Of a stretch of DNA of 64,000 bases, positions 43,887 to 52,691 are shown piece by piece (position 1 is the first letter of the stretch; each line of letters opens with the position of its first letter). The DNA comes from Corynebacterium minutissimum (GTDB taxonomy: Bacteria; Actinomycetota; Actinomycetes; Mycobacteriales; Mycobacteriaceae), in assembly GCF_000805675.1 (NCBI RefSeq), contig NZ_JSEF01000004.1:186001-250000 (forward strand), given 5' to 3'. The position numbers and the translations under genes are program-made. A model generated the notes under the pieces. It was not told the origin of the DNA, did not search any database, and saw nothing but the letters and a program-made list of their open reading frames with translations.

Positions 43887-45934
43887 TGCGTGGAACACTC
43901 GATCTTTTCGTCAACGACATGCGCACCGCATGCCGCAACGTGATGAGCACGGTGATGCTCGTGGGCCTCGTCGTTATCCCGATGCTGTTCACCTGGTTTA
44001 ACGTTCTGGCCAGCTGGGATCCCTTCGATAACACCAGCCAGCTCAAGGTGGCGGTGGCTAGCAAGGACACCGGCTATAAAAGCGATCTGTTGCCGGTGCC
44101 CATCAACGTCGGCGACCAGGTGCTCAATGAGCTACGTGCAAACGAGCAGCTGGATTGGGTTGTGACGACTTCCGATGAGGCGATTGAAGGTACCAAGTCC
44201 GGTGAGTATTACGCAGCCATCGTGCTGCCGGAAGATTTCAGTACCGACATGATGAACTTCTACACGGATGGATCCAAGCCCGCCGACTTGTCCTTCTATA
44301 CGAATGAGAAGAAGAATGCGCTGGCGCCGAAGATCACTGGTCAGGGTGCAGAAGGCGTGTCGGCTCAGGTGGCCGAGGCCTTCACCACGACGGTCGGTGA
44401 CGTCTCCTTCGATCTGGTCACCTCACTCTCCGACTTCTTGAGCCAGGGCGATACCAAGGCTGTGTTGGACCGGATGCAGGCGCGCGCGGATGGTGTGCAG
44501 ACCCAGCTGGACATGGCCGCGCGTACCGCGCGTTCCCTCGCGGGCCTGGTGGATACCGCGGTTCCGCTCATGGAAAGCGCCCAGCGCATTGCGGACTCGG
44601 CAGACCTGGAGCTGCCGGAGATCCAGTCTTCCTCACTCAATGTTTCCACCGACGCCCTGCAGCAATCCCTCGATGCCACCGCCGCCAGTTATGACGTGGT
44701 ACGCCAACGCATTGATGCGCTTTACGACGACGCCTCCGCCTCCCGCGCCGACCGCGTTGCCGCGCTCAACACCTTGGCCGGCCAGGTAGAAGGCACCATT
44801 GCGCAGTACCAGAACCTGCATGGCCACATTGAGGCCCTCCCGATTCCCGTAGGGGATAAGGAGAAAGCGCTAAGCAGGATCGAGGACGCTATCGACGCCG
44901 AGCGTGCCCTTCATGCGCGCCTTACGGCCGCCGCCAACGCTCCCGAACCGACGAAGCCGGATCTCTCCAGCCTCGATGATGCCAAGAAGGCAGTGGAGGG
45001 GATCTCCACCTCTGGCCTGCGTGAATCCTTGCGCGCGCTGCAGGATTCCCTGGGCCAGGTCAGCGCGGATCTGGATACCGCGAAGACTCCCGTCACCATT
45101 GATTCCTCTTCCTTGACGGATGCTCGGGATGCGGTACAGAAGCTCGCCTCTGGCTTGCAGGACAAGGCGAACAAGTTTGGTGATCTAAAGAAGGACATCG
45201 ATTCCGCTGCGGAATCCGGGGATCTGAAGAAACTCGCGGACCTTATTGGTTCAGATCCGGACGCCTTAGCGCGTGCGATTGCGGCCCCAGTGGACGTCGA
45301 CAGGCAAGCGGTCTACCCCGTCAAGAGCTTCGGCGCCGGCATGACGCCCATGTACACGGCGCTGGCGCTGTGGGTGGGCGCGCTGCTGACCGCAGTGAGC
45401 GTGCGCACGGATGTTGTGGACAAGGACAAGTATTCGCCGATGCAGCGCTTCTTCGGGCGCTTCGGTATTTTCGCGGCAGTCGGCCTCATGCAGTCGACGA
45501 TGCTCATTTTGGGCCTCATCTTCTTCGTGGGCATCGAGCCTGCGCACCCGATTCTCATGCTGCTGGCAGGCTGGGTAAGCTCGCTCATCTTTATGCTGAT
45601 TTGCTACACCTTCGTGGTCTCCTTCGCCAACGCCGGTAAAGCCTTAGCGGTGCTGATGCTGGTGATTCAGGTGTCCTCGTCGGGCGGTGCCTATCCATTG
45701 CAAGTGCTTCCGGAGTGGTTCCAGAACATTAGCCCCTGGTTGCCGGCGACCTACACCATCCGTGCACTCCGCGCGGCCATCGCCGGAACTTATCACGGCG
45801 ATTTCTGGCTCTCGCTGCTTGCCCTCTTACTCTTTGCCGTGCCGATGCTGGTTTTGGGCGTGGTCTTCCACAAACCGTTGGAGAAGTTCACCAACGGCTG
45901 GGTAGAGACTTTGGAGAAGACCAAGTTGATGTAG
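43886..45934 (+). CDS. YhgE/Pip-family membrane protein 2
   Basis: The 682-residue paralogue has the same plan: N-terminal helix (LVGLVVIPMLFTWFNVLASWDPF), conserved SQLKVAVASKDTGY, an extracytoplasmic helical region (about 190-455) and six C-terminal transmembrane helices. The overlapping start implies coupled translation and probably a heteromeric complex with the first. A hairpin overlaps its stop codon. No ESX/T7SS ATPase or WXG100 gene is seen nearby. Confidence 0.85.
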   Translation: MRGTLDLFVNDMRTACRNVMSTVMLVGLVVIPMLFTWFNVLASWDPFDNTSQLKVAVASKDTGYKSDLLPVPINVGDQVLNELRANEQLDWVVTTSDEAIEGTKSGEYYAAIVLPEDFSTDMMNFYTDGSKPADLSFYTNEKKNALAPKITGQGAEGVSAQVAEAFTTTVGDVSFDLVTSLSDFLSQGDTKAVLDRMQARADGVQTQLDMAARTARSLAGLVDTAVPLMESAQRIADSADLELPEIQSSSLNVSTDALQQSLDATAASYDVVRQRIDALYDDASASRADRVAALNTLAGQVEGTIAQYQNLHGHIEALPIPVGDKEKALSRIEDAIDAERALHARLTAAANAPEPTKPDLSSLDDAKKAVEGISTSGLRESLRALQDSLGQVSADLDTAKTPVTIDSSSLTDARDAVQKLASGLQDKANKFGDLKKDIDSAAESGDLKKLADLIGSDPDALARAIAAPVDVDRQAVYPVKSFGAGMTPMYTALALWVGALLTAVSVRTDVVDKDKYSPMQRFFGRFGIFAAVGLMQSTMLILGLIFFVGIEPAHPILMLLAGWVSSLIFMLICYTFVVSFANAGKALAVLMLVIQVSSSGGAYPLQVLPEWFQNISPWLPATYTIRALRAAIAGTYHGDFWLSLLALLLFAVPMLVLGVVFHKPLEKFTNGWVETLEKTKLM

Positions 45935-45954
45935 CGCCTACTTTGTGGCGCTAC
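45931..45954 (+). terminator. Hairpin at the end of the YhgE/Pip operon
   Basis: Perfect arms GTAGCGCC and GGCGCTAC with an 8-nt loop; the first arm contains the stop codon. There is no T-run, so termination strength is uncertain. Confidence 0.45.
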
Positions 45955-46054
45955 CTTCGGCGTTATTGATTGTGAAGCTTCGCATAATGAAATCGCACTA
46001 TCCAAGGCTTAGGGGAGTGTTCATCTGAGGTAATAGGTTGTAAGCTGAAGCGCT

Positions 46055-47419
46055 GTGAAACGCGGTCATTTCTTGGGCCCAGCTCGGCTCACCGCCGCGG
46101 GCTTTATCCTGCTCATCCTTGTGGGAACGGTGCTGCTGATGCTGCCGATTTCCGCCAACGTTCCGCAGTGGACTCCATTTTTGCCTGCGTTTTTCACTGC
46201 GACCTCAGCAGTTTCCCTAACGGGTCTCGTGGTGGAGGACACCGGGACTTACTGGACGCCCTTTGGCCAAGTGGTCATCATTACGCTCATCCAGCTGGGC
46301 GGCCTCGGCATCATGAGCTTGGCTTCGCTATCTGGCATGCTTCTGACCGGCCGCATCAGCTTCAAAGCTCGCAGAACTAGTGCTGCGGAGGGCCGCGCCG
46401 TGACTTCTGGCGGAATTCGCCGCGCCTTGCTGCTTACCTTGGTGATGACTCTGATCTGCGAGGCCATCGTTGCCGTATTTATCGGCGTGCGTTTAGCCAC
46501 CGAACACGGAGTAGCACCAGGACGCGCGGTGTGGGAAGGCATCTTCCACGCTATTTCGGCCTTCAACAACGCCGGGTTCAGTACCTATTCCGATAGCGTC
46601 GTTTCCTTTGCCGCTGATGGTTGGATCCTTCTTCCCCTTGCCTTCGCCCTGATTACCGGCGGCTTGGGCTATCCCATGCTGGCGGAGTTCGTGCGACGGG
46701 CCCGCGCACGGCTAACGCGCTGGCGTGGTGGTACACCGCGCATTCACCGCATGTCCATGACCGCCCGGATGACGCTGGGCGCCACTGCGTTCTTGCTGCT
46801 GGGTGGCACCGTTGTTTTCCTCCTGGCAGAAAACTCTGGGGTACTACACGGGATGCCGCTGGGCCAGAAGCTCATCAACGCCTTCTTTATGAGCGCTTCG
46901 CCCCGAACGGCAGGTTTTAACGCCATCGATTACGGTGAGGCGAACCCGTTGACGCTGATGGTCACGGACATCTTGATGTTTATCGGCGGCGGCTCCGCCG
47001 GTACAGCGGGCGGCATCAAGGTCACCACTACATGCGTTCTGGGCGCGGCGATGATTTCTGAATTCTTGGGCCGGGAAGACACCTCCATCGGGCACCGTCG
47101 CCTGCCGCTGTCCACCTTCCGTCAAGCCCTCGCGCTGACCGCCGCCGGAATGATCGTCGTTGCCGTAGGTGTGGCAACGCTGCGCATCTGGGACCCCGAG
47201 TTCACCGCGGACCAGGTCACTTTCGAAGTCATGTCCGCCTTCGCCACCGTGGGTTTGTCCACGGGTATTACCGCAAGTTTGTCCGCACCATCACAGCTCA
47301 TGCTGTGCCTCATCATGTACGTTGGCCGCGTAGGCCCAACCACCTTCGTGGCGGCACTGGCCGCCCGGACTATTAGCCTGCGCTACCGCTACCCCGAAGA
47401 AAGGCCGTTCATTGGCTAA
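46055..47419 (+). CDS. ktrB: Potassium uptake channel subunit KtrB/TrkH
   Basis: The 454-residue protein has four pore-forming M1-P-M2 repeats; filter-like segments are visible as TSAVSLTGL, AFNNAGFST, SPRTAGFNAIDY and TVGLSTGIT. Length and the single-RCK partner suggest KtrB rather than TrkH. The GTG start has TAAGCT 8 nt upstream. It is followed at once by its regulatory subunit. Confidence 0.92.
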   Translation: MKRGHFLGPARLTAAGFILLILVGTVLLMLPISANVPQWTPFLPAFFTATSAVSLTGLVVEDTGTYWTPFGQVVIITLIQLGGLGIMSLASLSGMLLTGRISFKARRTSAAEGRAVTSGGIRRALLLTLVMTLICEAIVAVFIGVRLATEHGVAPGRAVWEGIFHAISAFNNAGFSTYSDSVVSFAADGWILLPLAFALITGGLGYPMLAEFVRRARARLTRWRGGTPRIHRMSMTARMTLGATAFLLLGGTVVFLLAENSGVLHGMPLGQKLINAFFMSASPRTAGFNAIDYGEANPLTLMVTDILMFIGGGSAGTAGGIKVTTTCVLGAAMISEFLGREDTSIGHRRLPLSTFRQALALTAAGMIVVAVGVATLRIWDPEFTADQVTFEVMSAFATVGLSTGITASLSAPSQLMLCLIMYVGRVGPTTFVAALAARTISLRYRYPEERPFIG

Positions 47420-48104
47420 CATGTTCAGCGCCCTGCGGCGTGAAAAGTCTTCCATCAATATTCCGCCGGTTGTTGTCATTGGCATGGGGCGGTTCGGTTC
47501 TTCCCTGGCCCGCGAGCTGATGGAGCATGGAGTGGAGGTCCTCGGAATCGATGCCGAGGAGAAGCACGTGCGCGAACACGCTGCGTACCTCACCGAGGCG
47601 GTGACCGCGGATACTACCGACGCCGAGGCCCTCCGCCAGCTGGGTGTTGATGAAGTAGAGCGCGTGGTCGTGGCCATCGGTTCGGATCTGGAGGATTCCA
47701 TCCTTACGGCCTCCAACCTCGTGGAGCTCGGGGTGAGCGATATCTGGGCCAAGGCAGATTCGGATGCGCACGCCCGTATCCTGCGCCAACTGGGAGTGCA
47801 CCACGTGATCCGCCCGGAGCGCGATACGGGCCGCCGCGTGGCACACCTGTTGGGCGGGCGCTTCGAGGACTTTGCGGAGATCGCCACCGACTATGGCGTG
47901 ACGGCGATGACCCCGCCGGCGTCGATAAGCAAGGGCCCGCTCAACCTCCACCAGGTGTGGGAGGAACACAACGTCCAGCTCATCTCACGCTGTGAGGGGC
48001 CCGGCCAATGGCGCCCGCTTGTCGACGGCACCGAGCTCACCCACCGCGACCTCATCGTCGTCGCCGGTAGCCCCGCAGATCTTGAGGCCTTCTCGCAGTC
48101 CTAG
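47412..48104 (+). CDS. ktrA: Potassium channel regulatory subunit KtrA (TrkA-type RCK)
   Basis: The 230-residue protein has an RCK_N Rossmann domain (VVVIGMGRFGSSLARELMEHG, then VLGID with the ribose-binding Asp) and an RCK_C domain. It binds ATP/ADP or NAD(H) and gates KtrB. The start may be TTG 47412, which is 7 nt after AAAGG and overlaps the ktrB stop; ATG 47421 is the alternative. Confidence 0.92.
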   Translation: MANMFSALRREKSSINIPPVVVIGMGRFGSSLARELMEHGVEVLGIDAEEKHVREHAAYLTEAVTADTTDAEALRQLGVDEVERVVVAIGSDLEDSILTASNLVELGVSDIWAKADSDAHARILRQLGVHHVIRPERDTGRRVAHLLGGRFEDFAEIATDYGVTAMTPPASISKGPLNLHQVWEEHNVQLISRCEGPGQWRPLVDGTELTHRDLIVVAGSPADLEAFSQS

Positions 48105-48164
48105 GCACGGCGTCTGGGGTGCCTCGCACTGTGGAGCGAGGAGTGGGGCACTACAGTGGCGCGT

Positions 48165-48527
48165 ATGACGAAGGCACGTTTTCCGGGCTCGGTGTATGGA
48201 ACAGGGGAAGAACCCGACCCGCGCTTCAGTATGGCTAATGAGCGCACCTTTTTGGCGTGGATCCGCACGTCGTTGGCCTTTATCGCGGGTGGTGTGGCTC
48301 TGGAGACCTTCGAGCTGCCCCTGAACAGCACGTTGACTCGCGTCGTTTCCGTCATCATGCTGATCGTAGCCATCATCCTGCCGGCAGTGGCATGGTTTCA
48401 CTGGGGTGCCTCTGAGCGCGCGATGCGTCATGGGCGTCCGCTCCCGGCCAGTCCGGCGTTGGCGTTGATTGTTGGTGTGGTGATCATCATCGGCCTGATG
48501 ATTCTGGTGGGCGAGCTGCTAGCGTGA
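48165..48527 (+). CDS. DUF202 (YidH-family) membrane protein 1
   Basis: The 120-residue protein carries the DUF202 N-terminal motif FSMANERTFLAWIRTSLAFIAGG followed by two more helices, three in all. TACAGT sits 7 nt before ATG 48165. It overlaps by GTGA with a second DUF202 gene. The family has no established function. Confidence 0.88.
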   Translation: MTKARFPGSVYGTGEEPDPRFSMANERTFLAWIRTSLAFIAGGVALETFELPLNSTLTRVVSVIMLIVAIILPAVAWFHWGASERAMRHGRPLPASPALALIVGVVIIIGLMILVGELLA

Positions 48528-48823
48528 GCGAGCTTTTTGATCCCGGCCTCCAACCTGAGCGCACCCGCTTAGCCTGGCAGCGCACGGGCCTAGCCGGCCT
48601 CATCGCGGGTTTGCTGGTCGTTCGTTCCGTTGCGCCATGGGCGGCTCTGATTGTTGGAGTAGTAGTGGGTGTTGTGCTGTGGTTGGCCACCGCCAAGCTT
48701 CGCCATGCTGACGAGATCCTGGCTCGAGCCCAATCGCCCGCCCTGCCCGGAGCTCCGGCGCTCGCCGCAGTTGCGCTGGGCACGATGCTCCTCGGGGCAG
48801 TTGCCTTCGCCGCCGTCTGGTAG
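48524..48823 (+). CDS. DUF202 membrane protein 2
   Basis: The 99-residue protein has the shorter DUF202 motif (LQPERTRLAWQRTGLAGL) and three transmembrane helices. The GTG start overlaps the stop of the first DUF202 gene. The pair probably forms one complex. A very large palindromic element begins 7 nt after its stop. Confidence 0.85.
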   Translation: MSELFDPGLQPERTRLAWQRTGLAGLIAGLLVVRSVAPWAALIVGVVVGVVLWLATAKLRHADEILARAQSPALPGAPALAAVALGTMLLGAVAFAAVW

Positions 48824-48830
48824 CACCAAA

Positions 48831-48928
48831 CCCCCAGAGCTCGATCCCGAAACACCCTGGTGGGTGGTGGGGCGTCGGCAAGCGCTTGGCGACGCCCACC
48901 TGCAGGTTGCGGGATCGAGGTCTGGGGA
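48831..48928. repeat. Large nested palindrome (97 nt)
   Basis: Outer arms 48832-48849 and 48910-48927 pair at 17 of 18 positions. Inside is a second hairpin, 48870-48883 with 48884-48897, pairing at 13 of 14 positions around CAAGCGCTTG. No T-run follows. It is too large and too regular for an ordinary terminator. Confidence 0.75.
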
Positions 48929-49097
48929 TCTGCGGAAGAAGGGAATTGGGTGCGGACTGCCCACACATTGGTGAGCATTCTTTGCAGCTAATCTGCAAAA
49001 GATTTTGCGAACAGGGGTGAATCTGCGGCCTGAGTGGGGGTAATGACCGGAAAGTGTTTGTTGGCGGTCTGTGACCTCGATAACCTAAACGTGTAGG

Positions 49098-49138
49098 CCC
49101 ATTCGGCGATCCCTATAACTCTCTCTCGGCTGAATGGG
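49098..49138 (+). promoter_or_regulatory. Stem-loop in the leader of the DASS gene
   Basis: CCCATTCGGC (49098-49107) pairs with GCTGAATGGG (49129-49138) at 9 of 10 positions, 31 nt before the ATG. It may be a leader regulatory element. The rest of 48929-49169 shows a smaller hairpin (TTTGCAG/CTGCAAA, 48981-48999) and no gene. Confidence 0.45.
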
Positions 49139-49169
49139 GGGCTGGTTAACCAGGAAAAGGAGGGGGCAG

Positions 49170-50744
49170 ATGACTACCCCGCATACTCACGTCTCAACAT
49201 CGCACACGGAGGGTGAAGACGACCACGGCGTTGATACGCGCGAATGGCGTCGCATGGCTATTGGCCTTATCCTCGGGCTCGTTTTGGCTGCTCTCGTGTG
49301 GTTTATTTTCCCGAGCAACGCCGTCGACACCGTGCTGCAATCGCCCGGTGCTAAGGATGACACGGAATACACCCAGAGCGCGCTGCGCGCCGTAGCGGCC
49401 GTGACCATTCTCATGGGTGTGTGGTGGATGACGGAGGCCATCCCTCTGGCCGCCACCGCGCTCTTACCGCTGGTCATCTTCCCGCTGGCCGGCGTTGGCA
49501 CTATTAAGGATGTGGGCGCGCCCTATGCCTCGTCCACCATTTTCTTGTTCATGGGTGGCTTCCTCATCGCCCTGGCCCTGCAGCGCTGGAACCTGCACCG
49601 TCGTATGGCGCTGTTCGTGGTGAAGGTTGTTGGTACCTCGCCGAAGCAGCTGATCCTCGGCTTCATGCTGGCTACCGGCTTCTTGTCCATGTGGGTGTCC
49701 AACACTGCTACCGCGGTGGTCATGCTGCCGATCGGTATTTCGGTTCTTTCTCTTACCGCTGATGCCGTGGGTGGCATGGCGAACCAGAAGAAGTTCGCTA
49801 CGGCCCTCATGCTGGGTATTGCCTACTCGGCGTCGATTGGCTCGCTGGGCACGCTCATCGGTACCCCTCCGAACGCCCTGCTGTCTGGCTACATGAAGGA
49901 ATCCCACGGAATCGTCCTGGGCTTTGGTAAGTGGATGATGGTGGGCATGCCGCTGGCATTCATCTTCCTGTTTATTGCGTGGTTCCTGCTCATTACGGTG
50001 TTTAAGCCTGAGGTAGACAAGATTCCGGGCGGCCGTGAGCTCATCGATTCCGAGATTGAAAAGCTCGGCCCATGGACCGGCCCGCAGGTCATGACGGGCA
50101 TTATCTTCCTGGCTGCTGCGCTTGCCTGGGTGATTATCCCGTTCTTCGTAGATAAGGAATCGAACTACGACGATGCCATCGTGGGCATCGCTGCTGGCCT
50201 GCTGCTCTTCACCATCCCAGCTGATGCCAAGAGCGGTGTGCGCCTTCTGGACTGGAAGACTGCGAACGAAATGCCGTGGGATGTTCTCCTGCTCTTCGGC
50301 GGCGGCCTGTCCTTGTCCTCGATGTTCAACAAGTCCGGCCTGTCCCTGTGGATTGGTGAGATGGCCAAGGGGCTGGGTAGTCTGCCGACCATCCTGCTCA
50401 TCGGTTCGGTGGCCCTGCTCGTGCTCTTCCTGACGGAGATCACCTCCAACACCGCAACCGCTGCGACCTTCTTGCCCATTATGGGCGGCGTGGCTGTGGG
50501 CATCGGTCTTACCCAGAATGGCGACATCAATGTCCTGCTGCTCACCATCCCGGTGGCGCTGGCCGCAACCTGTGCGTTCATGCTGCCGGTGGCAACTCCG
50601 CCGAACGCGATTGCTTACGGCTCTGGCTACGTCAAGATCGGCGACATGATCAAGGGTGGTATCGGCCTCAACCTGATTGGCTGTGTGCTCATCACCATCA
50701 CCGTTTACCTGCTTGCCATTCCGGTGTTTGGGTTGGTTCTGTAG
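49170..50744 (+). CDS. DASS-family (SLC13) anion:Na+ symporter
   Basis: The 524-residue protein has about 11-12 transmembrane segments and both signature SNT motifs (SNTATAVVMLP and SNTATAATFLP), which bind carboxylate and sodium in this family. It probably imports C4-dicarboxylates such as succinate, or citrate or sulfate. AGGAGGGGG lies before ATG 49170, deciding it over an upstream in-frame GTG. A stem-loop occupies its leader. Confidence 0.92.
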   Translation: MTTPHTHVSTSHTEGEDDHGVDTREWRRMAIGLILGLVLAALVWFIFPSNAVDTVLQSPGAKDDTEYTQSALRAVAAVTILMGVWWMTEAIPLAATALLPLVIFPLAGVGTIKDVGAPYASSTIFLFMGGFLIALALQRWNLHRRMALFVVKVVGTSPKQLILGFMLATGFLSMWVSNTATAVVMLPIGISVLSLTADAVGGMANQKKFATALMLGIAYSASIGSLGTLIGTPPNALLSGYMKESHGIVLGFGKWMMVGMPLAFIFLFIAWFLLITVFKPEVDKIPGGRELIDSEIEKLGPWTGPQVMTGIIFLAAALAWVIIPFFVDKESNYDDAIVGIAAGLLLFTIPADAKSGVRLLDWKTANEMPWDVLLLFGGGLSLSSMFNKSGLSLWIGEMAKGLGSLPTILLIGSVALLVLFLTEITSNTATAATFLPIMGGVAVGIGLTQNGDINVLLLTIPVALAATCAFMLPVATPPNAIAYGSGYVKIGDMIKGGIGLNLIGCVLITITVYLLAIPVFGLVL

Positions 50745-50752
50745 CCCTCCAG

Positions 50753-50773
50753 TATTGAAAAACGTTATCATTA
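50753..50773 (+). promoter_or_regulatory. Probable Zur box
   Basis: The core TGAAAAACGTTATCA (50756-50770) matches 12 of 15 positions of the actinobacterial Zur core TGAAAATCATTTTCA. It also covers the TATCAT -10 box of the next gene. Confidence 0.65.
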
Positions 50774-50777
50774 CGGG

Positions 50778-51845
50778 ATGGCTACACCCGTTACCGTGCT
50801 GTCCGGATTTTTAGGCAGCGGAAAGACCACCCTTCTCAACCACCTGCTTGCTAACCGTGAGGGGCGCAAGCTGGCAGTTGTTGTCAATGACTTCTCCGAA
50901 GTCAATATCGATGCCGCCCTCGTCGCCGGCGAGGGCCATCTTGAACGCGGCGAAGACCGTTTCGTTGAGCTCTCCAACGGCTGCATTTGCTGTACGTTGC
51001 GCGAGGATCTCATTGAGTCCGTCGGCAAGCTTGCCCGGTCCGGACACTTCGACCAGATTGTCATCGAGTCCACCGGCATTTCTGAGCCCATGCCTGTCGC
51101 TGCCACCTTCGAGTGGGAATTTGAAGATGGGACCACGCTTGCCGATGCCGCCCCCATCGACACCATGGTCTCCCTCGTGGACGCCTCCACGTTTCTGGCT
51201 AATCTTCGCCGCGGCCGCAGCCTGGTCTCTGAGAACATCGAGGCCACGCCTGACGACGACCGCACCATCGCCGACCTCCTCGTGGACCAGGTCGAATTCG
51301 CCGATCTTATCCTCATCACCAAGACGGACCTAGTGGAGGCCGCCGAAACCGAGCGCGTCATTGCCACCGTGCGTGCCATGAACCCTCGCGCCCGCGTCGT
51401 GCCCGTCACCAACGGTGTCATCGACCCCACGCTGGTTCTCGACGCCCACCTCTATGACACCGCCACCGCCGCGACCTACCACGGCTACGCGGAGGAACTG
51501 GCCAACCCACACACCCCCGAAACCGAGGAGTATGGCATCTCCTCCGTGGTCTTCCGCGCTGACCGCCCCTTCAACCGCGAGCGTCTGCTCAAGGCCCTGC
51601 GCGCCAGCACCGGCCTGGTGCGTTCGAAGGGTTATTGCTGGATTGATACCGATCTGCGCGTAGCTCACGCTTGGCAGCAGGCCGGCCCCAACCTGCAGAT
51701 CATGCCGGCGTCCCTATGGGCTGCTAACGGCGTCACGCCCGGCACCGAACTCGTGCTCATCGGTATCGACTTCGATCACGAGTCCACCCTCAGGGCCTTC
51801 CGTAACGCCGTGCTGTCCGACGCCGAAGTGGCTGACCTCGTTTAG
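50778..51845 (+). CDS. CobW/ZNG-type GTPase metallochaperone
   Basis: The 355-residue G3E GTPase has P-loop GFLGSGKTT (residues 10-18), Switch-like EVNIDAALV, the metal-binding CICC at 69-72, Walker B-like [14 protein letters not shown], and a C-terminal CobW domain. Such proteins deliver zinc to client enzymes under zinc limitation. The candidate Zur box over its promoter supports a zinc rather than cobalamin role. It is monocistronic. Confidence 0.9.
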   Translation: MATPVTVLSGFLGSGKTTLLNHLLANREGRKLAVVVNDFSEVNIDAALVAGEGHLERGEDRFVELSNGCICCTLREDLIESVGKLARSGHFDQIVIESTGISEPMPVAATFEWEFEDGTTLADAAPIDTMVSLVDASTFLANLRRGRSLVSENIEATPDDDRTIADLLVDQVEFADLILITKTDLVEAAETERVIATVRAMNPRARVVPVTNGVIDPTLVLDAHLYDTATAATYHGYAEELANPHTPETEEYGISSVVFRADRPFNRERLLKALRASTGLVRSKGYCWIDTDLRVAHAWQQAGPNLQIMPASLWAANGVTPGTELVLIGIDFDHESTLRAFRNAVLSDAEVADLV

Positions 51846-51920
51846 TCCCTCATAAAGGTGAACACGGGGTGAATTGCTATGCCCATTCGCGCGGGCGAAA
51901 ACATGCATTGACAAGGGGAT

Positions 51921-51949
51921 TTGTCAGTTTTCGGGCGTGTGGGTATAGT
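51921..51949 (+). promoter_or_regulatory. Promoter of tRNA-Arg
   Basis: TTGTCA (51921-51926) and TATAGT (51944-51949) are 17 nt apart, about 48 nt before the mature tRNA. Confidence 0.7.
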
Positions 51950-51996
51950 TATTCCTCGTTGCACGGCAGAGCGCACGCACTGCTTGCCAACGGACT

Positions 51997-52072
51997 GCGC
52001 CCGTAGCTCAACGGATAGAGCATCTGACTACGGATCAGAAGGTTGGGGGTTCGAATCCCTCCGGGCGCACCA
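51997..52072 (+). tRNA. tRNA-Arg (anticodon ACG)
   Basis: Acceptor arms GCGCCCG and CGGGCGC pair, the anticodon loop CTACGGA gives ACG, the T-loop is GGGTTCGAATCCC, and CCA is encoded at 52070-52072. The A34 of this tRNA is the normal target of the TadA deaminase encoded at 58175. Confidence 0.98.
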
Positions 52073-52079
52073 TGTGAAG

Positions 52080-52117
52080 TCTCGAGACATCGTTCCGGTC
52101 GGTGTCTCGAGATTTTT
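52080..52117 (+). terminator. Strong terminator after tRNA-Arg
   Basis: TCTCGAGACA (52080-52089) and TGTCTCGAGA (52103-52112) form a perfect 10-bp stem followed by TTTTT. Confidence 0.9.
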
Positions 52118-52156
52118 CGTTTTCGAAGCTGAGGCCGACATTGAGGCTTGAGGCTA

Positions 52157-52215
52157 CATTCACGGTAGATAAGGTCCAGAAATTTGTGATTTTTAGCCCT
52201 TATCTACGGTGAATG
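52157..52215. repeat. 59-nt inverted-repeat element (MITE-like or terminator)
   Basis: CATTCACGGTAGATAAGG (52157-52174) and CCTTATCTACGGTGAATG (52198-52215) are complementary at 17 of 18 positions around an AT-rich 23-nt loop. No transposase or clear target duplication is seen. Confidence 0.6.
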
Positions 52216-52691
52216 ACAGTGACAGGTGTGCGAGACCCAGGGCTGTGGGCTGGAGCCCGAGAATCGGATAGCCGCAACGCCTCGGATACTCCTGAGGACA
52301 GGGAACTGTGTGGGCCGAGATTGTGCCCCATTTGTGGTCTTTAAACGCGATAATAGTTCCGACCTCAGCTGTCGTTCATAGGTTGAGACACTTCTAGAAC
52401 TGCTCCCGAAAGCGCTAGAAGCACCCGAACTGGGCCTCACACAGGCATATTTTCAGCAGCCGCCACTTCGGTGTGGAAAGCCGCAGAGGATAGATGTCTC
52501 AAGACATCGCTTTTCGTCGTGTCGGGGCGGTAGTGGCTTCAGGGCTTTCTACCGGAACGATCTCATGAGACATTCGGAACGATTTCTCCGAACCAGACAC
52601 CTCTGGGCACACCAAATTTTTTCGCCGCCTTCGGGTGGCTTTTCTCGTTTTCGACTCCGTGGGCTGGGCAAACCCGGTAGTGTTCTGAAAT
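52216..52691. other. Gene-free degenerate stretch after tRNA-Arg
   Basis: No open frame here has a credible start, ribosome site or family resemblance on either strand. Short words TGTCTCAAGACATCG (52495) and TCATGAGACATTCGG (52563) echo the tRNA-Arg terminator stem. It looks like decayed accessory DNA beside the tRNA gene. Confidence 0.5.

Noticed and set aside
49464..50771. 435-codon frame antisense to the DASS transporter
   Set aside because: Charged mirror translation of transmembrane helices; no start context or family resemblance.
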